Below, piece after piece: positions 34,320 to 43,452 of a stretch of 64,000 nucleotides of DNA (position 1 is the first letter of the stretch; each line of letters opens with the position of its first letter). The translations under genes were made by a program, and so were the position numbers. The notes below the pieces were generated by a model. That model ran no database searches. It was not told the origin of the DNA and saw nothing but the letters and a program-made list of their open reading frames with translations. The stretch comes from Methanomassiliicoccaceae archaeon UBA472. Lineage in GTDB: Archaea; Thermoplasmatota; Thermoplasmata; Methanomassiliicoccales; UBA472. The DNA lies in NCBI GenBank assembly GCA_002497075.1, contig DAML01000005.1:289-64288 (forward strand). Direction: 5' to 3'.

Positions 34320-34462
34320 AGCCCAAGAAGAAGTTCGGAAGAAGCGTGGGCTGCACCAGGTGTGGCCGCAGACGGGGCATTATCCGACGGTATGGTATGC
34401 ACCTCTGCCGGCAATGCTTCAGGGAGATCGCGCCGCAGATAGGGTTCAAGAAGTACTCGTGA
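34316..34462 (+). CDS. rps14: Small ribosomal subunit protein S14, zinc type
   Basis: 48 residues with a C4 zinc site: CTRC and CRQC, followed by FREIAPQIGFKKYS, the archaeal S14 end. It starts with TTG at 34316, overlapping the rpl5 TGA (TTGA), and ends with TGA at 34460-34462. The gene is easily missed because of its size and start codon, but the position between L5 and S8 is the standard one. Confidence 0.93.
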   Translation: MKPKKKFGRSVGCTRCGRRRGIIRRYGMHLCRQCFREIAPQIGFKKYS

Positions 34463-34472
34463 GGTGAAAAAA

Positions 34473-34862
34473 ATGCAGAGCGATCCATTGAATGATGCGA
34501 TGTCCACCATCAAGAACGCCGCGGCCGTGGGCAAGAGCGAGTGCGTGATAAGGCCCTCCTCGAAGCTTATCGGCCGGGTCCTCAAGGTGATGCAGGACAA
34601 CGGCTATATCAACCAGTTCGAGTTCATAGAGGACGGAAAGGCCGGAGTGTTCAAGGTCATGCTGGAAGGCAGGATCAACAACTGCGGCGTGATCAAGCCG
34701 CGCTACTCGGTTAAGAAGGTCAACATGGAGCAGTTCGAGGCCCGCTACCTGCCGGCCCAGGACTTCGGAGTGTTGATACTGACCACCACCGACGGCGTGA
34801 TAACCCACATGGAAGCCAAGGAGAAGGGCGTGGGCGGGAAGCTGCTCGCGTTCGTGTACTGA
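34473..34862 (+). CDS. rps8: Small ribosomal subunit protein S8
   Basis: 129 residues. The start MQSDPLNDAMSTIKNA and the C-terminal TTTDGVITHMEAKEKGVGG are typical. The ATG at 34473 follows GAGGTG; a GTG at 34464 lies inside that site and is rejected. Confidence 0.96.
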   Translation: MQSDPLNDAMSTIKNAAAVGKSECVIRPSSKLIGRVLKVMQDNGYINQFEFIEDGKAGVFKVMLEGRINNCGVIKPRYSVKKVNMEQFEARYLPAQDFGVLILTTTDGVITHMEAKEKGVGGKLLAFVY

Positions 34863-34871
34863 GGGATTTAA

Positions 34872-35420
34872 ATGACTGTAACCGGACATTTGGACGACAA
34901 GGTGCACGTGCCCAAGGAAGTAAAGGTCACCATGAAGGGGGCCGAGGTCACCGTAAAGGGACCGAAGGGCACGGTAACCAGGGACTTCAGCCACCCCAAG
35001 GTGATAGTCACCTTCAAGGAGGACCACTTCCACGTGGAGTGCGAATACCCCCGTACCAAGGAGAAGGCCTTGGTCGGGACGTACACCGCCCACCTGAAGA
35101 ACATGGTCGAGGGGGCCAACCACGGGTTCGAGTACGCCATGAAGATGGTCTACTCCCACTTCCCCATGAAGATCGCGGTGAAGGGCGACAGGTTCGTCAT
35201 CGAGAACTTCCTGGGAGAGAAGGCCCCGCGCTCCGCGCCTATACTGGCTGGAGCGAAGGTCAGCATTAAGGGCGCCGAGGTCTTCGTCACCGGCTCCGAC
35301 CTGGAGAAGGTCTCGCAGACCGCCGCCAACATCGAACGCGCCACCAAGATCAGGGGATTCGATCCCAGGGTCTTCCAGGATGGTATCTACATCGTTGAGA
35401 AGGCAAGGAGGCCCAAGTAA
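34872..35420 (+). CDS. rpl6: Large ribosomal subunit protein L6
   Basis: 182 residues in two similar domains, the second ending in IRGFDPRVFQDGIYIVEK. It lies close to the factor-binding site of the ribosome. The stop shares its last base with the start of the next gene. Confidence 0.96.
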   Translation: MTVTGHLDDKVHVPKEVKVTMKGAEVTVKGPKGTVTRDFSHPKVIVTFKEDHFHVECEYPRTKEKALVGTYTAHLKNMVEGANHGFEYAMKMVYSHFPMKIAVKGDRFVIENFLGEKAPRSAPILAGAKVSIKGAEVFVTGSDLEKVSQTAANIERATKIRGFDPRVFQDGIYIVEKARRPK

Positions 35421-36070
35421 TGTCGGCCAAGAAGGAGATCAACAAGATACAGGACCTCCCCTACTACCGGGAGGAATACACCGCTCAGCTGGCCGATTTG
35501 GGCATAAAGGAGATGGACGATCTCCTGGAGGCCCTTAAGGACGAGGACCGCAAGAAGGTCATCGTCGACGAGCTGGACGGAGTCGGCAACAAGATCGCCG
35601 ACCACTGGCTCGAGCTGCTTTCCGAGAAGGAGACCGAGACGGAGATCGTCGAGGACGAGGAGAAGGCCGTACCTAAGGTAAAGCCGGTCCTGGACGACGA
35701 TATCAAGGCCGCCCTGGAGTTCAGGAGCGCCAAGAACGACGCCCGCCCCGCATTCAAGAGGCAGGAGTGGTTCCGGTACCAGAGGCTCGGGGAGAAGTGG
35801 AGGAAGCCCAGGGGCATTCACTCCAAGATGAGGAGGCACCTCTCCTACCGCCCGCCGGTCGTCTCGATCGGCTTCCGCGGCCCGAAGATGGTGCGCGACT
35901 ATCACCCCTCCGGATTCCAGGAGGTCATGGTGTACAACCCTGGCCAAGTGGAAGGCGTGGACGCCAAGGTGCAAGCGATACGCATAGGCGGCACCGTGGG
36001 CGGGAAGAAGAGAATGGCAATCATCGAGAAGGCGGATGAGCTAAGCATCCGCGTATTGAACAGGACGTGA
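35420..36070 (+). CDS. rpl32e: Large ribosomal subunit protein L32e with N-terminal helix-hairpin extension
   Basis: 216 residues, longer than the roughly 130 residues of plain L32e. The C-terminal 120 residues are L32e (EWFRYQRLGEKWRKPRG, then MRRHLSYRPP). The first 90 residues hold a helix-hairpin-helix-like segment (LADLGIKEMDDLLEALK, LDGVGNKIADHWLE) and an acidic linker. Such extensions occur in some euryarchaea. Confidence 0.94.
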   Translation: MSAKKEINKIQDLPYYREEYTAQLADLGIKEMDDLLEALKDEDRKKVIVDELDGVGNKIADHWLELLSEKETETEIVEDEEKAVPKVKPVLDDDIKAALEFRSAKNDARPAFKRQEWFRYQRLGEKWRKPRGIHSKMRRHLSYRPPVVSIGFRGPKMVRDYHPSGFQEVMVYNPGQVEGVDAKVQAIRIGGTVGGKKRMAIIEKADELSIRVLNRT

Positions 36071-36075
36071 AACAG

Positions 36076-36531
36076 ATGGATCTCAAGAACCAGAAGCGCA
36101 TGGCGGCCGAAGTCTTGAAATGCGGTGAGAACCGGGTCTGGATAGACCCCAACCGCATAGAGGATGTCGCAGACGCCATAACCCGGGCGGACATAAGGAC
36201 CGCTATATTATCCGGGTCCATCCGCGCCTTGCCCAAGCAGGGCATCTCCCGAGGTCGGGCCCGCCACCGGCTGGCCCAGAAGGCCAAGGGACGCAGGCGT
36301 GGACAGGGCAGCAGGAAGGGTACCTCTACGGCCAGAAGGCCGAAGAAGGAGGCCTGGATCCAGACGATCAGGCCCCTGCGCGCCACGCTGCGACAGCTGC
36401 GGGACGAGGGGACGATCAGCCGGACCGTATACCGCGAATTCTACATGAAGGCCAAGGGCGGCATGTTCAGGAGCAGGAACAACCTGCTCATGCACCTGAA
36501 GACCGAAGGCTACCTCAAGGGGGATAACTGA
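36076..36531 (+). CDS. rpl19e: Large ribosomal subunit protein L19e
   Basis: 151 residues: MDLKNQKRMAAEVLKCGENR, WIDPNRIEDVADAITRADI and a very basic centre RGRARHRLAQKAKGRRRGQG. The ATG at 36076 gives the family start; a GTG at 36067 overlapping the previous stop is an alternative. The stop shares a base with rpl18. Confidence 0.95.
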   Translation: MDLKNQKRMAAEVLKCGENRVWIDPNRIEDVADAITRADIRTAILSGSIRALPKQGISRGRARHRLAQKAKGRRRGQGSRKGTSTARRPKKEAWIQTIRPLRATLRQLRDEGTISRTVYREFYMKAKGGMFRSRNNLLMHLKTEGYLKGDN

Positions 36532-37031
36532 TGGCGCAAGGACCGAGATACAAAGTGGCCTTCCGCCGCCGGCGCGAGGGACGCACTGACTATAGACAGA
36601 GGCAGAGGCTGCTGAGGGCCAGGGTCCCGCGTGCCGTCGTACGCGTTTCCCTGCGCCATGTCAGCATACAAATCGTCGACTTTGATATCCAGGGCGACCA
36701 GGTATTGGTCACCGCCCACTCCCGCGAACTGCTGGACATGGGATGGAACAAGGCTACCGGGAACGTTCCCGCCGCGTACCTCACCGGGTACCTGGCCGGG
36801 AAGAAGGCCGTGGCCAAGGGAGTCAGCGAGGCTGTGCTCGACATAGGCCTTAAGGTGCCCGCCAAGGGCGCCACGGTGTTCGCCGCCCTGAAGGGCATGG
36901 TGGACGCTGGAATGAAAATACCCCACGGCAAGGACGTGCTGCCGAGCAAGGAACGCCTGGCCGGAAAGCACATCGGCGACGACGTGGAGAAAATGGTAAA
37001 GGATATCAAGACCCGCATGGAGGCGAACTGA
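36531..37031 (+). CDS. rpl18: Large ribosomal subunit protein L18
   Basis: 166 residues starting MAQGPRYKVAFRRRREGRTD. It binds 5S rRNA together with L5. A conserved archaeal C-terminal helix KHIGDDVEKMVKDIK ends the protein. Confidence 0.96.
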   Translation: MAQGPRYKVAFRRRREGRTDYRQRQRLLRARVPRAVVRVSLRHVSIQIVDFDIQGDQVLVTAHSRELLDMGWNKATGNVPAAYLTGYLAGKKAVAKGVSEAVLDIGLKVPAKGATVFAALKGMVDAGMKIPHGKDVLPSKERLAGKHIGDDVEKMVKDIKTRMEAN

Positions 37032-37032
37032 G

Positions 37033-37710
37033 ATGGATTGGGTACCGAAGACCAGACTGGGAAAGATGGTGCTCAACGGTGAGATAACCACCATGAGCCA
37101 GGCACTGGCCACCAAGCTCCCCCTGCGCGAGGCGGAGATCGTGGACATACTGCTCCCCGACCTGAAGGACGAGGTCATCGACGTGAACATCGTCCAGAGG
37201 ATGACCGACTCCGGCAGGAGGGTCAAGTTCCGGATCACCTGCGTGGTCGGCAACGGCGACGGGTTCATCGGCATCGGCCGGGCCAAGGGTAAGGAGGTAG
37301 GACCTTCTATCCGCAAGGCCATCGACAACGCCAAGCTGAACATCATCGAGATAAAGCGCGGATGCGGTTCCTGGGAATGCGGATGCGGCACGCCGCACTC
37401 GCTCCCGTTCACCGTGGTCGGCAAGTCCGGCTCGGTGGAGGTCTACCTGAAGCCCGCCCCCAGGGGCATATCCCTGGCGGTAGGCGACGTGGCCAAGAGC
37501 ATATTGAAGCTGGCCGGTGTGAGCGACTCCTGGGGCTTTGCCAAGGGGCACACCAAGACCACCGTGAACTATGCCTACGCCACTTACTATGCGCTCAGGA
37601 ACACCATCGAGATGCGTGTTTCCGAGGAGCAGGAGAAGAGGCAGCACATCATCAGCGGACCGGTGCAGCTGCACGTGGCCGAGGACGCCGCTCCCGGACA
37701 GGAGGAGTAA
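37033..37710 (+). CDS. rps5: Small ribosomal subunit protein S5
   Basis: 225 residues. The double-stranded-RNA-binding-like domain (RRVKFRITCVVGNGDGFIG) precedes the S5 C-terminal domain (GISLAVGDVAKSILKLAGV). It shapes the mRNA entry site and translation accuracy. Confidence 0.97.
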   Translation: MDWVPKTRLGKMVLNGEITTMSQALATKLPLREAEIVDILLPDLKDEVIDVNIVQRMTDSGRRVKFRITCVVGNGDGFIGIGRAKGKEVGPSIRKAIDNAKLNIIEIKRGCGSWECGCGTPHSLPFTVVGKSGSVEVYLKPAPRGISLAVGDVAKSILKLAGVSDSWGFAKGHTKTTVNYAYATYYALRNTIEMRVSEEQEKRQHIISGPVQLHVAEDAAPGQEE

Positions 37711-37712
37711 AC

Positions 37713-38177
37713 ATGGCATACGCAGCGATACGTGTACGCGGACACTCAGGTGTGCGCCACGAAGTTGAGGATACCATGCGCATGCTTCGCCTGACCAGGG
37801 CGAACCACTGCGTGATCCTTCCGGAGACGCCTGAGATAAAGGGCATGCTGATGAAGGCCAAGGACTACATCACCTGGGGCGAGGTTTCCGAAGAGACCTT
37901 GGCCCGTATGATCAAGTTCCGCGGCCGGCTGATGGGCGACAAGCCCATCGACGATGATGTGGTCAAGGACAACACCCCCTTCGGTTCGATCATGGCCCTC
38001 GCCAAGGGAATATCCAAAGGCGAGACCAAGTACTCGGACATGAAGGACGTGAAGCCGCTCTTCCGCCTGAGCCCCCCCAAGAAGGGATACGAGGGCGTAA
38101 AGCGCGGATTCGGGGCCGGGGGCGCCCTGGGCTATCGGGGAGAGGAGATAAACGACCTCATCTCCAGGATGATCTGA
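37713..38177 (+). CDS. rpl30: Large ribosomal subunit protein L30
   Basis: 154 residues of the long archaeal/eukaryal L7-type: IRVRGHSGVRHEVEDTMRML, then LRLTRANHCVILP and a C-terminal RLSPPKKGYEGVKRGF. The ATG at 37713 is 2 bases after the rps5 stop; the open frame upstream lies inside rps5. Confidence 0.95.
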   Translation: MAYAAIRVRGHSGVRHEVEDTMRMLRLTRANHCVILPETPEIKGMLMKAKDYITWGEVSEETLARMIKFRGRLMGDKPIDDDVVKDNTPFGSIMALAKGISKGETKYSDMKDVKPLFRLSPPKKGYEGVKRGFGAGGALGYRGEEINDLISRMI

Positions 38178-38188
38178 AGGTGAAATGA

Positions 38189-38617
38189 ATGGTTAGCAGA
38201 ACCGAGAAGTTCAGAGGCTCCAGGACCCACGGCCGCGGCAAGAAGGCCGGACGTGGCGCCGGAAAGCGCGGCGGAAAGGGCAACGCCGGCTTGCACAAGC
38301 ACAAGGTCCAGTACATGCTGAAATACATGCCCGACCACTTTGGCCGGCACGGATTCAAGCGGCCCCAGAAGATGGTATCCGCCAAGATCACCATGAACGT
38401 GGGAGATCTAGAGCAGATACTAGCGGTAATGAAGACCCAGGGAACCGCGGTCGAGAAGGACGGTAAGATCACCGTCGACCTCACCGCCTTGGGCATCGAC
38501 AAGCTGCTGGGGAACGGCCAAGTGAGCACACCCTTCGAGGTCTTAGTCTCCGAGACTACCGTCTTGGCCAAGGCTAAGGTTGAAGAAGCAGGTGGGCATA
38601 TCGTGGTGCCAGAGTAA
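38189..38617 (+). CDS. rpl15: Large ribosomal subunit protein L15
   Basis: 142 residues. The basic Gly-rich start (GSRTHGRGKKAGRGAGKRGG) lies deep in 23S rRNA, and a compact C-terminal domain follows. It directly precedes secY, as in nearly all prokaryotes. Confidence 0.95.
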   Translation: MVSRTEKFRGSRTHGRGKKAGRGAGKRGGKGNAGLHKHKVQYMLKYMPDHFGRHGFKRPQKMVSAKITMNVGDLEQILAVMKTQGTAVEKDGKITVDLTALGIDKLLGNGQVSTPFEVLVSETTVLAKAKVEEAGGHIVVPE

Positions 38618-38627
38618 GTATCGCGTG

Positions 38628-40214
38628 ATGCCAATGGCCGATGACCAGAAGAGCAAGCTGTACAAGCTGAAACCCATTACCGACCGCCTCCCGGCGGTCT
38701 CCAAACCCGAGGGGCACGTCCATTTCCGGACCAAGATGCTGTGGGTCGTAGTGATACTGGTTTTCTACTTTATCATGACCAACATCTTCCTGTACGGGCT
38801 GGACGGCGAAAAAACGGTCGACCTCTTCGCCCAGTACCGTGCCATCCTGGCCGGTGCGCAGGGTTCTCTTATGCATCTGGGCATCGGCCCGATAGTCACC
38901 GCCTCCATCATCATGCAGCTGTTCGTTGGGGCGAAAATAATCAAGCTGGACCTCACGAACAAGGATGACAAGGCGGTCTATCAGAGCAGCCAGAAGTTCC
39001 TGGTATTAGTGATGATATTGGTGGAGGCGGTTCCCCAGGTTTTCGGGTACCTGGTGCCGTCCGAAGCCTTCATAGGCGGCCTCGATGGCACGTTCGGCGA
39101 CTCCGGGTTCCTGCGGGGAGAGAACATCGCCAGGCTGATCATAGTCGTTCAGCTCTGCGTGGGTTCGTACCTGGTGTTCCTTATGGACGAGGTAGTGTCC
39201 AAATGGGGCATCGGGAGCGGAATATCGCTGTTCATCGCCGCAGGTGTCGCGGAAGCGCTGTTCACTGGAACGCTGAACGCTGAAGGATTGGATCGCAGCA
39301 TTCCATTGAGCAACAGCAACCTGCCGGTCGGAACGATTCCGAAGACCATCTACATACTGACGCACCAATCAGCGTCAGACCTGGTGGGCGGAGGCTATGA
39401 ACAGATATTGATCGCGAATCCAAATCCGCTCATAGCGCTGATAGGGACGATAATCATATTCCTGTTCGTGGCCTACGTCGAATCGGCCCGCATAGAACTG
39501 CCGTTGGCGCACGGAACGGCGAGAGGAGCGCGCGGAAGATACCCGATCAAACTGATCTACGCCTCCAACATCCCGGTCATCCTGATGGCCGCGCTGCTCG
39601 CCAACATAAGCATGTTCACCATGCTGTTCTATACGAACGACGCGCTGAGCGGGATACCGCTGTTGGGTGGAAATCCGTTATTGGGCGTCTATCCGGCCGG
39701 GGAGAACTATCCCACGTCCGGTCTGGCCTGGTATCTTTCCACACCGAACGGTGTGGGGGATTGGCTATTGCCGCTCCTCAACCCGGAGACCTATGGGAGC
39801 ATGGTGCATGGGCACAGCAGCCTGCAGGTCATGGCCCACGTACTGATATACGTGGGAATAATGGTAGGCGGTTCGATCCTGTTCGCCAAGTTCTGGATCA
39901 TGACCACCAACATGGGGCCGGAAGCGGTGGCCAGGCAGATCGAGTCCTCCGGACTGCAGATCCCTGGATTCCGTAGGGACCCCAGGGTGCTCAAGCGCGT
40001 GCTGGAGAGATACATCCCCATCGTCACCGTCATATCCGGTGCCTTGGTGGGTGGACTTGCGGCAGGAGCTGACCTTATCGGAACGGTAGGTAACGCCAGC
40101 GGGACCGGTGTGCTGCTGGCCGTGGGCATCATGATCCAGTTCTACGAAGCGCTTGGACGCGAACAAATGATGGAGATGCACCCCGTGCTGAGGGGATTCT
40201 TCGGCGGGGAGTGA
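38628..40214 (+). CDS. secY: Protein translocase subunit SecY
   Basis: The pore-forming channel subunit, 528 residues with ten predicted membrane helices; the plug helix follows TM1. Large cytoplasmic loops near residues 240 and 420 are the ribosome-docking loops. The ATG at 38628 (MPMADDQKSKLYKLK) is chosen; ATG at 38634 would lose only two residues, and the open frame back to 38580 overlaps rpl15. Confidence 0.96.
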   Translation: MPMADDQKSKLYKLKPITDRLPAVSKPEGHVHFRTKMLWVVVILVFYFIMTNIFLYGLDGEKTVDLFAQYRAILAGAQGSLMHLGIGPIVTASIIMQLFVGAKIIKLDLTNKDDKAVYQSSQKFLVLVMILVEAVPQVFGYLVPSEAFIGGLDGTFGDSGFLRGENIARLIIVVQLCVGSYLVFLMDEVVSKWGIGSGISLFIAAGVAEALFTGTLNAEGLDRSIPLSNSNLPVGTIPKTIYILTHQSASDLVGGGYEQILIANPNPLIALIGTIIIFLFVAYVESARIELPLAHGTARGARGRYPIKLIYASNIPVILMAALLANISMFTMLFYTNDALSGIPLLGGNPLLGVYPAGENYPTSGLAWYLSTPNGVGDWLLPLLNPETYGSMVHGHSSLQVMAHVLIYVGIMVGGSILFAKFWIMTTNMGPEAVARQIESSGLQIPGFRRDPRVLKRVLERYIPIVTVISGALVGGLAAGADLIGTVGNASGTGVLLAVGIMIQFYEALGREQMMEMHPVLRGFFGGE

Positions 40215-40220
40215 TGAGAC

Positions 40221-40874
40221 ATGGCTGACACTAAGGCTGCCGACCCCAAGGCGACGACCAGCAGGATGCTGCTGATCTTCGTCTTCATCATGGCCATCTT
40301 CGTGATGTTCGACAACAATCTTAGGACCGCCCTTGGAAAGATCGTGGGATACGGCCTGGAGCCCCTCTGGGGCTTCGACGGCTCGTTCCCGGTCGTATCT
40401 CTTTTCATAACCGGCGCGTTCATGACCACCCTGAGCATCGTGGTCCGGCACTTCTTCACCGACTACGTGAAGCAGACCAAGAGCCAGAAGATCATGAGCG
40501 CCTTCAACAAAGAGTTGAGGGATGCCCGCAAGGATAACAACACCTACAAGCTCAAGAAGATGCTCGAGCTGCAGCCGAAGATGATGGAGGAGTCGATGAA
40601 GCAGACCACCACCCAGATGAAGCTGATGCCGGTGACCATGCTCATCATCATCCCCATCTTCGCCTGGTTAGCAGTCTTCGTCGGCAACTTGGAGAGCGCG
40701 GTCATAACCGTCCCGTGGTCTAACTTCGCCGATCTGAACGAGTCGTACGTGCTCCCGGCCTGGGTGTTGCTATACTCGCTGATCAGCGTCCCGTTCGGGC
40801 AATTGCTTTCAAGAGGTCTGAGGTATTATTCCTTCAAGAAGCGGTTGAACGAACTGAAGGCTGCAGGGCAATGA
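40221..40874 (+). CDS. DUF106 membrane protein (archaeal EMC3/TMCO1/YidC-type insertase)
   Basis: 217 residues with an N-terminal helix, a cytoplasmic coiled-coil loop (KQTKSQKIMSAFNKELRDAR ... KKMLELQPKMMEES), then two to three more helices. This layout is that of DUF106, recognised as the archaeal member of the Oxa1/YidC/EMC3/TMCO1 insertase superfamily. Placement 6 bases after secY supports a role in inserting membrane proteins next to the SecY channel. The stop overlaps the cmk start (ATGA). Confidence 0.9.
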   Translation: MADTKAADPKATTSRMLLIFVFIMAIFVMFDNNLRTALGKIVGYGLEPLWGFDGSFPVVSLFITGAFMTTLSIVVRHFFTDYVKQTKSQKIMSAFNKELRDARKDNNTYKLKKMLELQPKMMEESMKQTTTQMKLMPVTMLIIIPIFAWLAVFVGNLESAVITVPWSNFADLNESYVLPAWVLLYSLISVPFGQLLSRGLRYYSFKKRLNELKAAGQ

Positions 40875-41401
40875 GGATCACCATCAGCGGCATGATCGGC
40901 AGCGGTAAGACCACGGTCTGCCGCATGCTCGGCGATATCCTGGGATACCGGACGGTCATATCTGGCCACGTGTTCCGGGAGATGGCCAAGGAGCTGAACA
41001 TGTCCCTGGAGGAGTTCGGGGATCTGGCGGAAACGGACCCCAAGTACGACCGGCTGATCGATGAACGATTGCTGGACGTGGCCAAGAACGAGGACAATGT
41101 CATCCTCGAGGGGCGCCTGGCCGGGCAGATGCTCCGCCGCAATTGCATCCCGGCCTTCTGCATATTTTTAGACGCACCTTTGGAAGTGCGCGTGGAGCGC
41201 GTCTCCGGTCGTGAAGGCGTCGATATGCAGGCGGCCATGGAAGAGATGCGAGCGCGGGAAGCGAGCGAAGTGCTAAGGTACCGCAAGTTCTATGGAATCG
41301 ATGTGACAGACCGTTCCATCTATGACCTGGTCATTGATACCGGCTGCATGACGCCGGAGCAGGTGGTCGAGTCGATCGTTTCCAGGGTAAGGGGCGATTG
41401 A
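40871..41401 (+). CDS. cmk: Cytidylate kinase (archaeal type)
   Basis: 176 residues. The P-loop ISGMIGSGKTTVCRMLG is at the N terminus and the lid region contains REASEVLRYRKFYGIDVTD. It phosphorylates CMP and dCMP. The start overlaps the preceding stop, and the next gene begins one base after its stop. Confidence 0.95.
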   Translation: MRITISGMIGSGKTTVCRMLGDILGYRTVISGHVFREMAKELNMSLEEFGDLAETDPKYDRLIDERLLDVAKNEDNVILEGRLAGQMLRRNCIPAFCIFLDAPLEVRVERVSGREGVDMQAAMEEMRAREASEVLRYRKFYGIDVTDRSIYDLVIDTGCMTPEQVVESIVSRVRGD

Positions 41402-41402
41402 G

Positions 41403-42359
41403 ATGCTGGTCCGGGACAAGGACCCTAGAACGGTGGAAAGAGGGAAACGCCCTGAGGACCGCTCCATCCAGGAGCTCCTGGACGGCGGGGTCATAGTTCT
41501 AGATAAGGTTCAGGGACCGACCTCCCATCAGGTCACCGCCTGGGTAAGGGACATCCTGGGCGTGGAGAAGATCGGGCACGGTGGAACGTTAGATCCGAAC
41601 GTGAGCGGCGTTCTGCCGATAGCGTTGGGAAAAGCGATACGAATGACCGATCTCGTCCTCCGTTCCAACAAGCAGTACGTCTGCCACATGTACCTGCACC
41701 GGCCGGTGGCTGAAGAGAAAGTTCGTTCGGTCATCGAGACGTTCGTCGGTTCCATTTATCAGACGCCACCGGTCCGCTCTGCCGTTAAGGTAGCAATGCG
41801 CATACGCAAGGTGCACTCCATCGACATCCTGGAGATATCCGGCCGGGACGTGCTGTTCAAGGTGGACTGCGACGCCGGGACGTACATCCGTACGTTATGC
41901 GTGGACATCGGGGATGCTCTGGGAGTCGGAGCTAACATGAAGGCGCTGCGCCGCACCCGGTCCGGAGCAATGACCGAAGATGACGCCATCACCATGCAGG
42001 ACCTCAAGGACGCCGTGGTGGAGTGGAAGAACGGCGACGAGAAGTGGCTGCGGAGCATCATAAGGCCGATGGAGGCGCTTTTAGAGCCTTTGCCCAAGGT
42101 CATCGTCAAGGACAATGCGGTAGACGCAGTATCGCACGGCGCGGACCTTAACGCGCCCGGCGTGGTGTCCTTGGACGAGAACGTAGAGAAAGGTGCGCCG
42201 GTCGCGCTCTTCACCGTGAAGGGCGAGGCGTTGGGTTTAGGAACGGCCAACATGTCCGCCCGGGATATGTACAAGGCTTACAAGGGAAAAGCGGTCAAGA
42301 CCGTCCGGGTGTTCCTTCCTGAAGGTACGTATCCAAGAATGTGGGGCGCTCAGCAGTAG
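41403..42359 (+). CDS. cbf5: tRNA/rRNA pseudouridine synthase Cbf5 (TruB family)
   Basis: 318 residues: a catalytic domain with the nucleophile Asp in HGGTLDPNVSGVLP, the thumb region QTPPVRSAVKVAMRIRK, and a C-terminal PUA domain (about 235-310). It is the catalytic subunit of box H/ACA RNPs and can also modify tRNA position 55 alone. It ends in TAG and its last 10 bases overlap the convergent MBL-fold gene. L14e, often between cmk and cbf5 in archaea, is absent. Confidence 0.95.
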   Translation: MLVRDKDPRTVERGKRPEDRSIQELLDGGVIVLDKVQGPTSHQVTAWVRDILGVEKIGHGGTLDPNVSGVLPIALGKAIRMTDLVLRSNKQYVCHMYLHRPVAEEKVRSVIETFVGSIYQTPPVRSAVKVAMRIRKVHSIDILEISGRDVLFKVDCDAGTYIRTLCVDIGDALGVGANMKALRRTRSGAMTEDDAITMQDLKDAVVEWKNGDEKWLRSIIRPMEALLEPLPKVIVKDNAVDAVSHGADLNAPGVVSLDENVEKGAPVALFTVKGEALGLGTANMSARDMYKAYKGKAVKTVRVFLPEGTYPRMWGAQQ

Positions 42360-43363
42360 CTGCCCAGATTGGTCTGACCTTTCTTTTCCTTCTTCAACGG
42401 TATCGCGGTTATTCCCAGCCGCTTCTGGATCTCATGCGCCAGCATGTCCTCGGAACCGTGGTTGGTGTAGACCAGGGACGGCGAACATTTCTCAATGAAG
42501 TCAATTATCTCATAGAAGTCGGCGTGATCTGAGTAGGCGAAACCCTGGTCCATCCCCCAGCTCATCTTACCCATGGATCGGCCTCTGGTGTCCAGGCACC
42601 AGCCGGAGACGTCGGCGGAACGCTTCTTCTTCAGCATGCTGAGACCGTTCTCCCCCCAGGCGCCCGGACTTATGACCAGTTGCGGCTCGCGGTCCTCCGG
42701 GTCGAACGGCAGATAATCGAACTTCAGGTCGTCCGATTCGATCATGCGTGTGGTGTCCAGCACGGAACCATGCAGGCGCGGCTGGAAGTCCCTGAGCATA
42801 GTGATGAGCTCCTGGGATTTTCCTAGAGGATAAGCGTGCAGGACGGCCGAGTATCCCTGATTCAGAATGTCCTCCACCCAGTCATAGATAACCTTGATCA
42901 TCTCCCGGCGGTCGGGGAACTTGTAACGAGGATTTCCGTATGTAGCCTCGACGATAAGCACGTCGCATTTCCGCGGCCGGGCCCCTTCGATATCAAGGCG
43001 GTCCTGCGGGCAGAAGTCCCCGGTGTACAGGACCTTCTGGCCGGCGTCCAGCAGGAACATGTTCGAGCCGAGTATGTGCCCGGCCCCGCTGGCCTTGACC
43101 AGTGGGTCGTTCCCTAGTTCAACGCCCTCCAGGAACGTCTTGGACTTTTTGCTCTTCACCCGTCCGCGCATGCAGCGCAGGGTGATGTCCGAGCAATGAA
43201 TAGGACCGCCGGCGAAGCTCGATGGCATATGGTCGGAATGGGCGTGGGAGATGCAGCATATGGCCTCCTCGGAAACCTTGCGTGGATCGAGGAAGAATCT
43301 GGTGTCGCCGCAGGCGACCTCGATGCCGTTGCCTAATTGAACGAAAGGCCCATCCCTTTCCAT
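42350..43363 (-). CDS. Metallo-beta-lactamase-fold exonuclease/RNA-processing-like protein
   Basis: 337 residues. The MBL motif HAHSDHMPS, the GHILGSNMFLLD strand and LYTGDF are present. The later YSDHADFYE and TNHGSED motifs fit the beta-CASP-like group that includes SNM1 and mRNA 3 prime processing exonucleases. It probably cleaves nucleic acid. I choose the ATG at 43363, because AGTAAATAG at 43387-43395 stands about 28 bases before it (leaderless pattern). An in-frame ATG at 43423 lies upstream of that TATA. Confidence 0.88.
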   Translation of the reverse strand: MERDGPFVQLGNGIEVACGDTRFFLDPRKVSEEAICCISHAHSDHMPSSFAGGPIHCSDITLRCMRGRVKSKKSKTFLEGVELGNDPLVKASGAGHILGSNMFLLDAGQKVLYTGDFCPQDRLDIEGARPRKCDVLIVEATYGNPRYKFPDRREMIKVIYDWVEDILNQGYSAVLHAYPLGKSQELITMLRDFQPRLHGSVLDTTRMIESDDLKFDYLPFDPEDREPQLVISPGAWGENGLSMLKKKRSADVSGWCLDTRGRSMGKMSWGMDQGFAYSDHADFYEIIDFIEKCSPSLVYTNHGSEDMLAHEIQKRLGITAIPLKKEKKGQTNLGSYC

Positions 43364-43426
43364 TGTGCGTGGAATGCAGCCTCGGCTATTTACTCGTAAC
43401 GAAGCGGACTTCGAAAGTGCCATCAG

Positions 43427-43437
43427 GTTCGTCCGAC
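43427..43437 (+). repeat. Left copy of an 11-base direct repeat bracketing the island
   Basis: GTTCGTCCGAC at this site recurs in the same orientation at 48227-48237, on the other side of the AT-rich island. It could be a target-site duplication or short recombination site, or chance. Confidence 0.4.
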
Positions 43438-43452
43438 CTTACGTTCCGGCCG

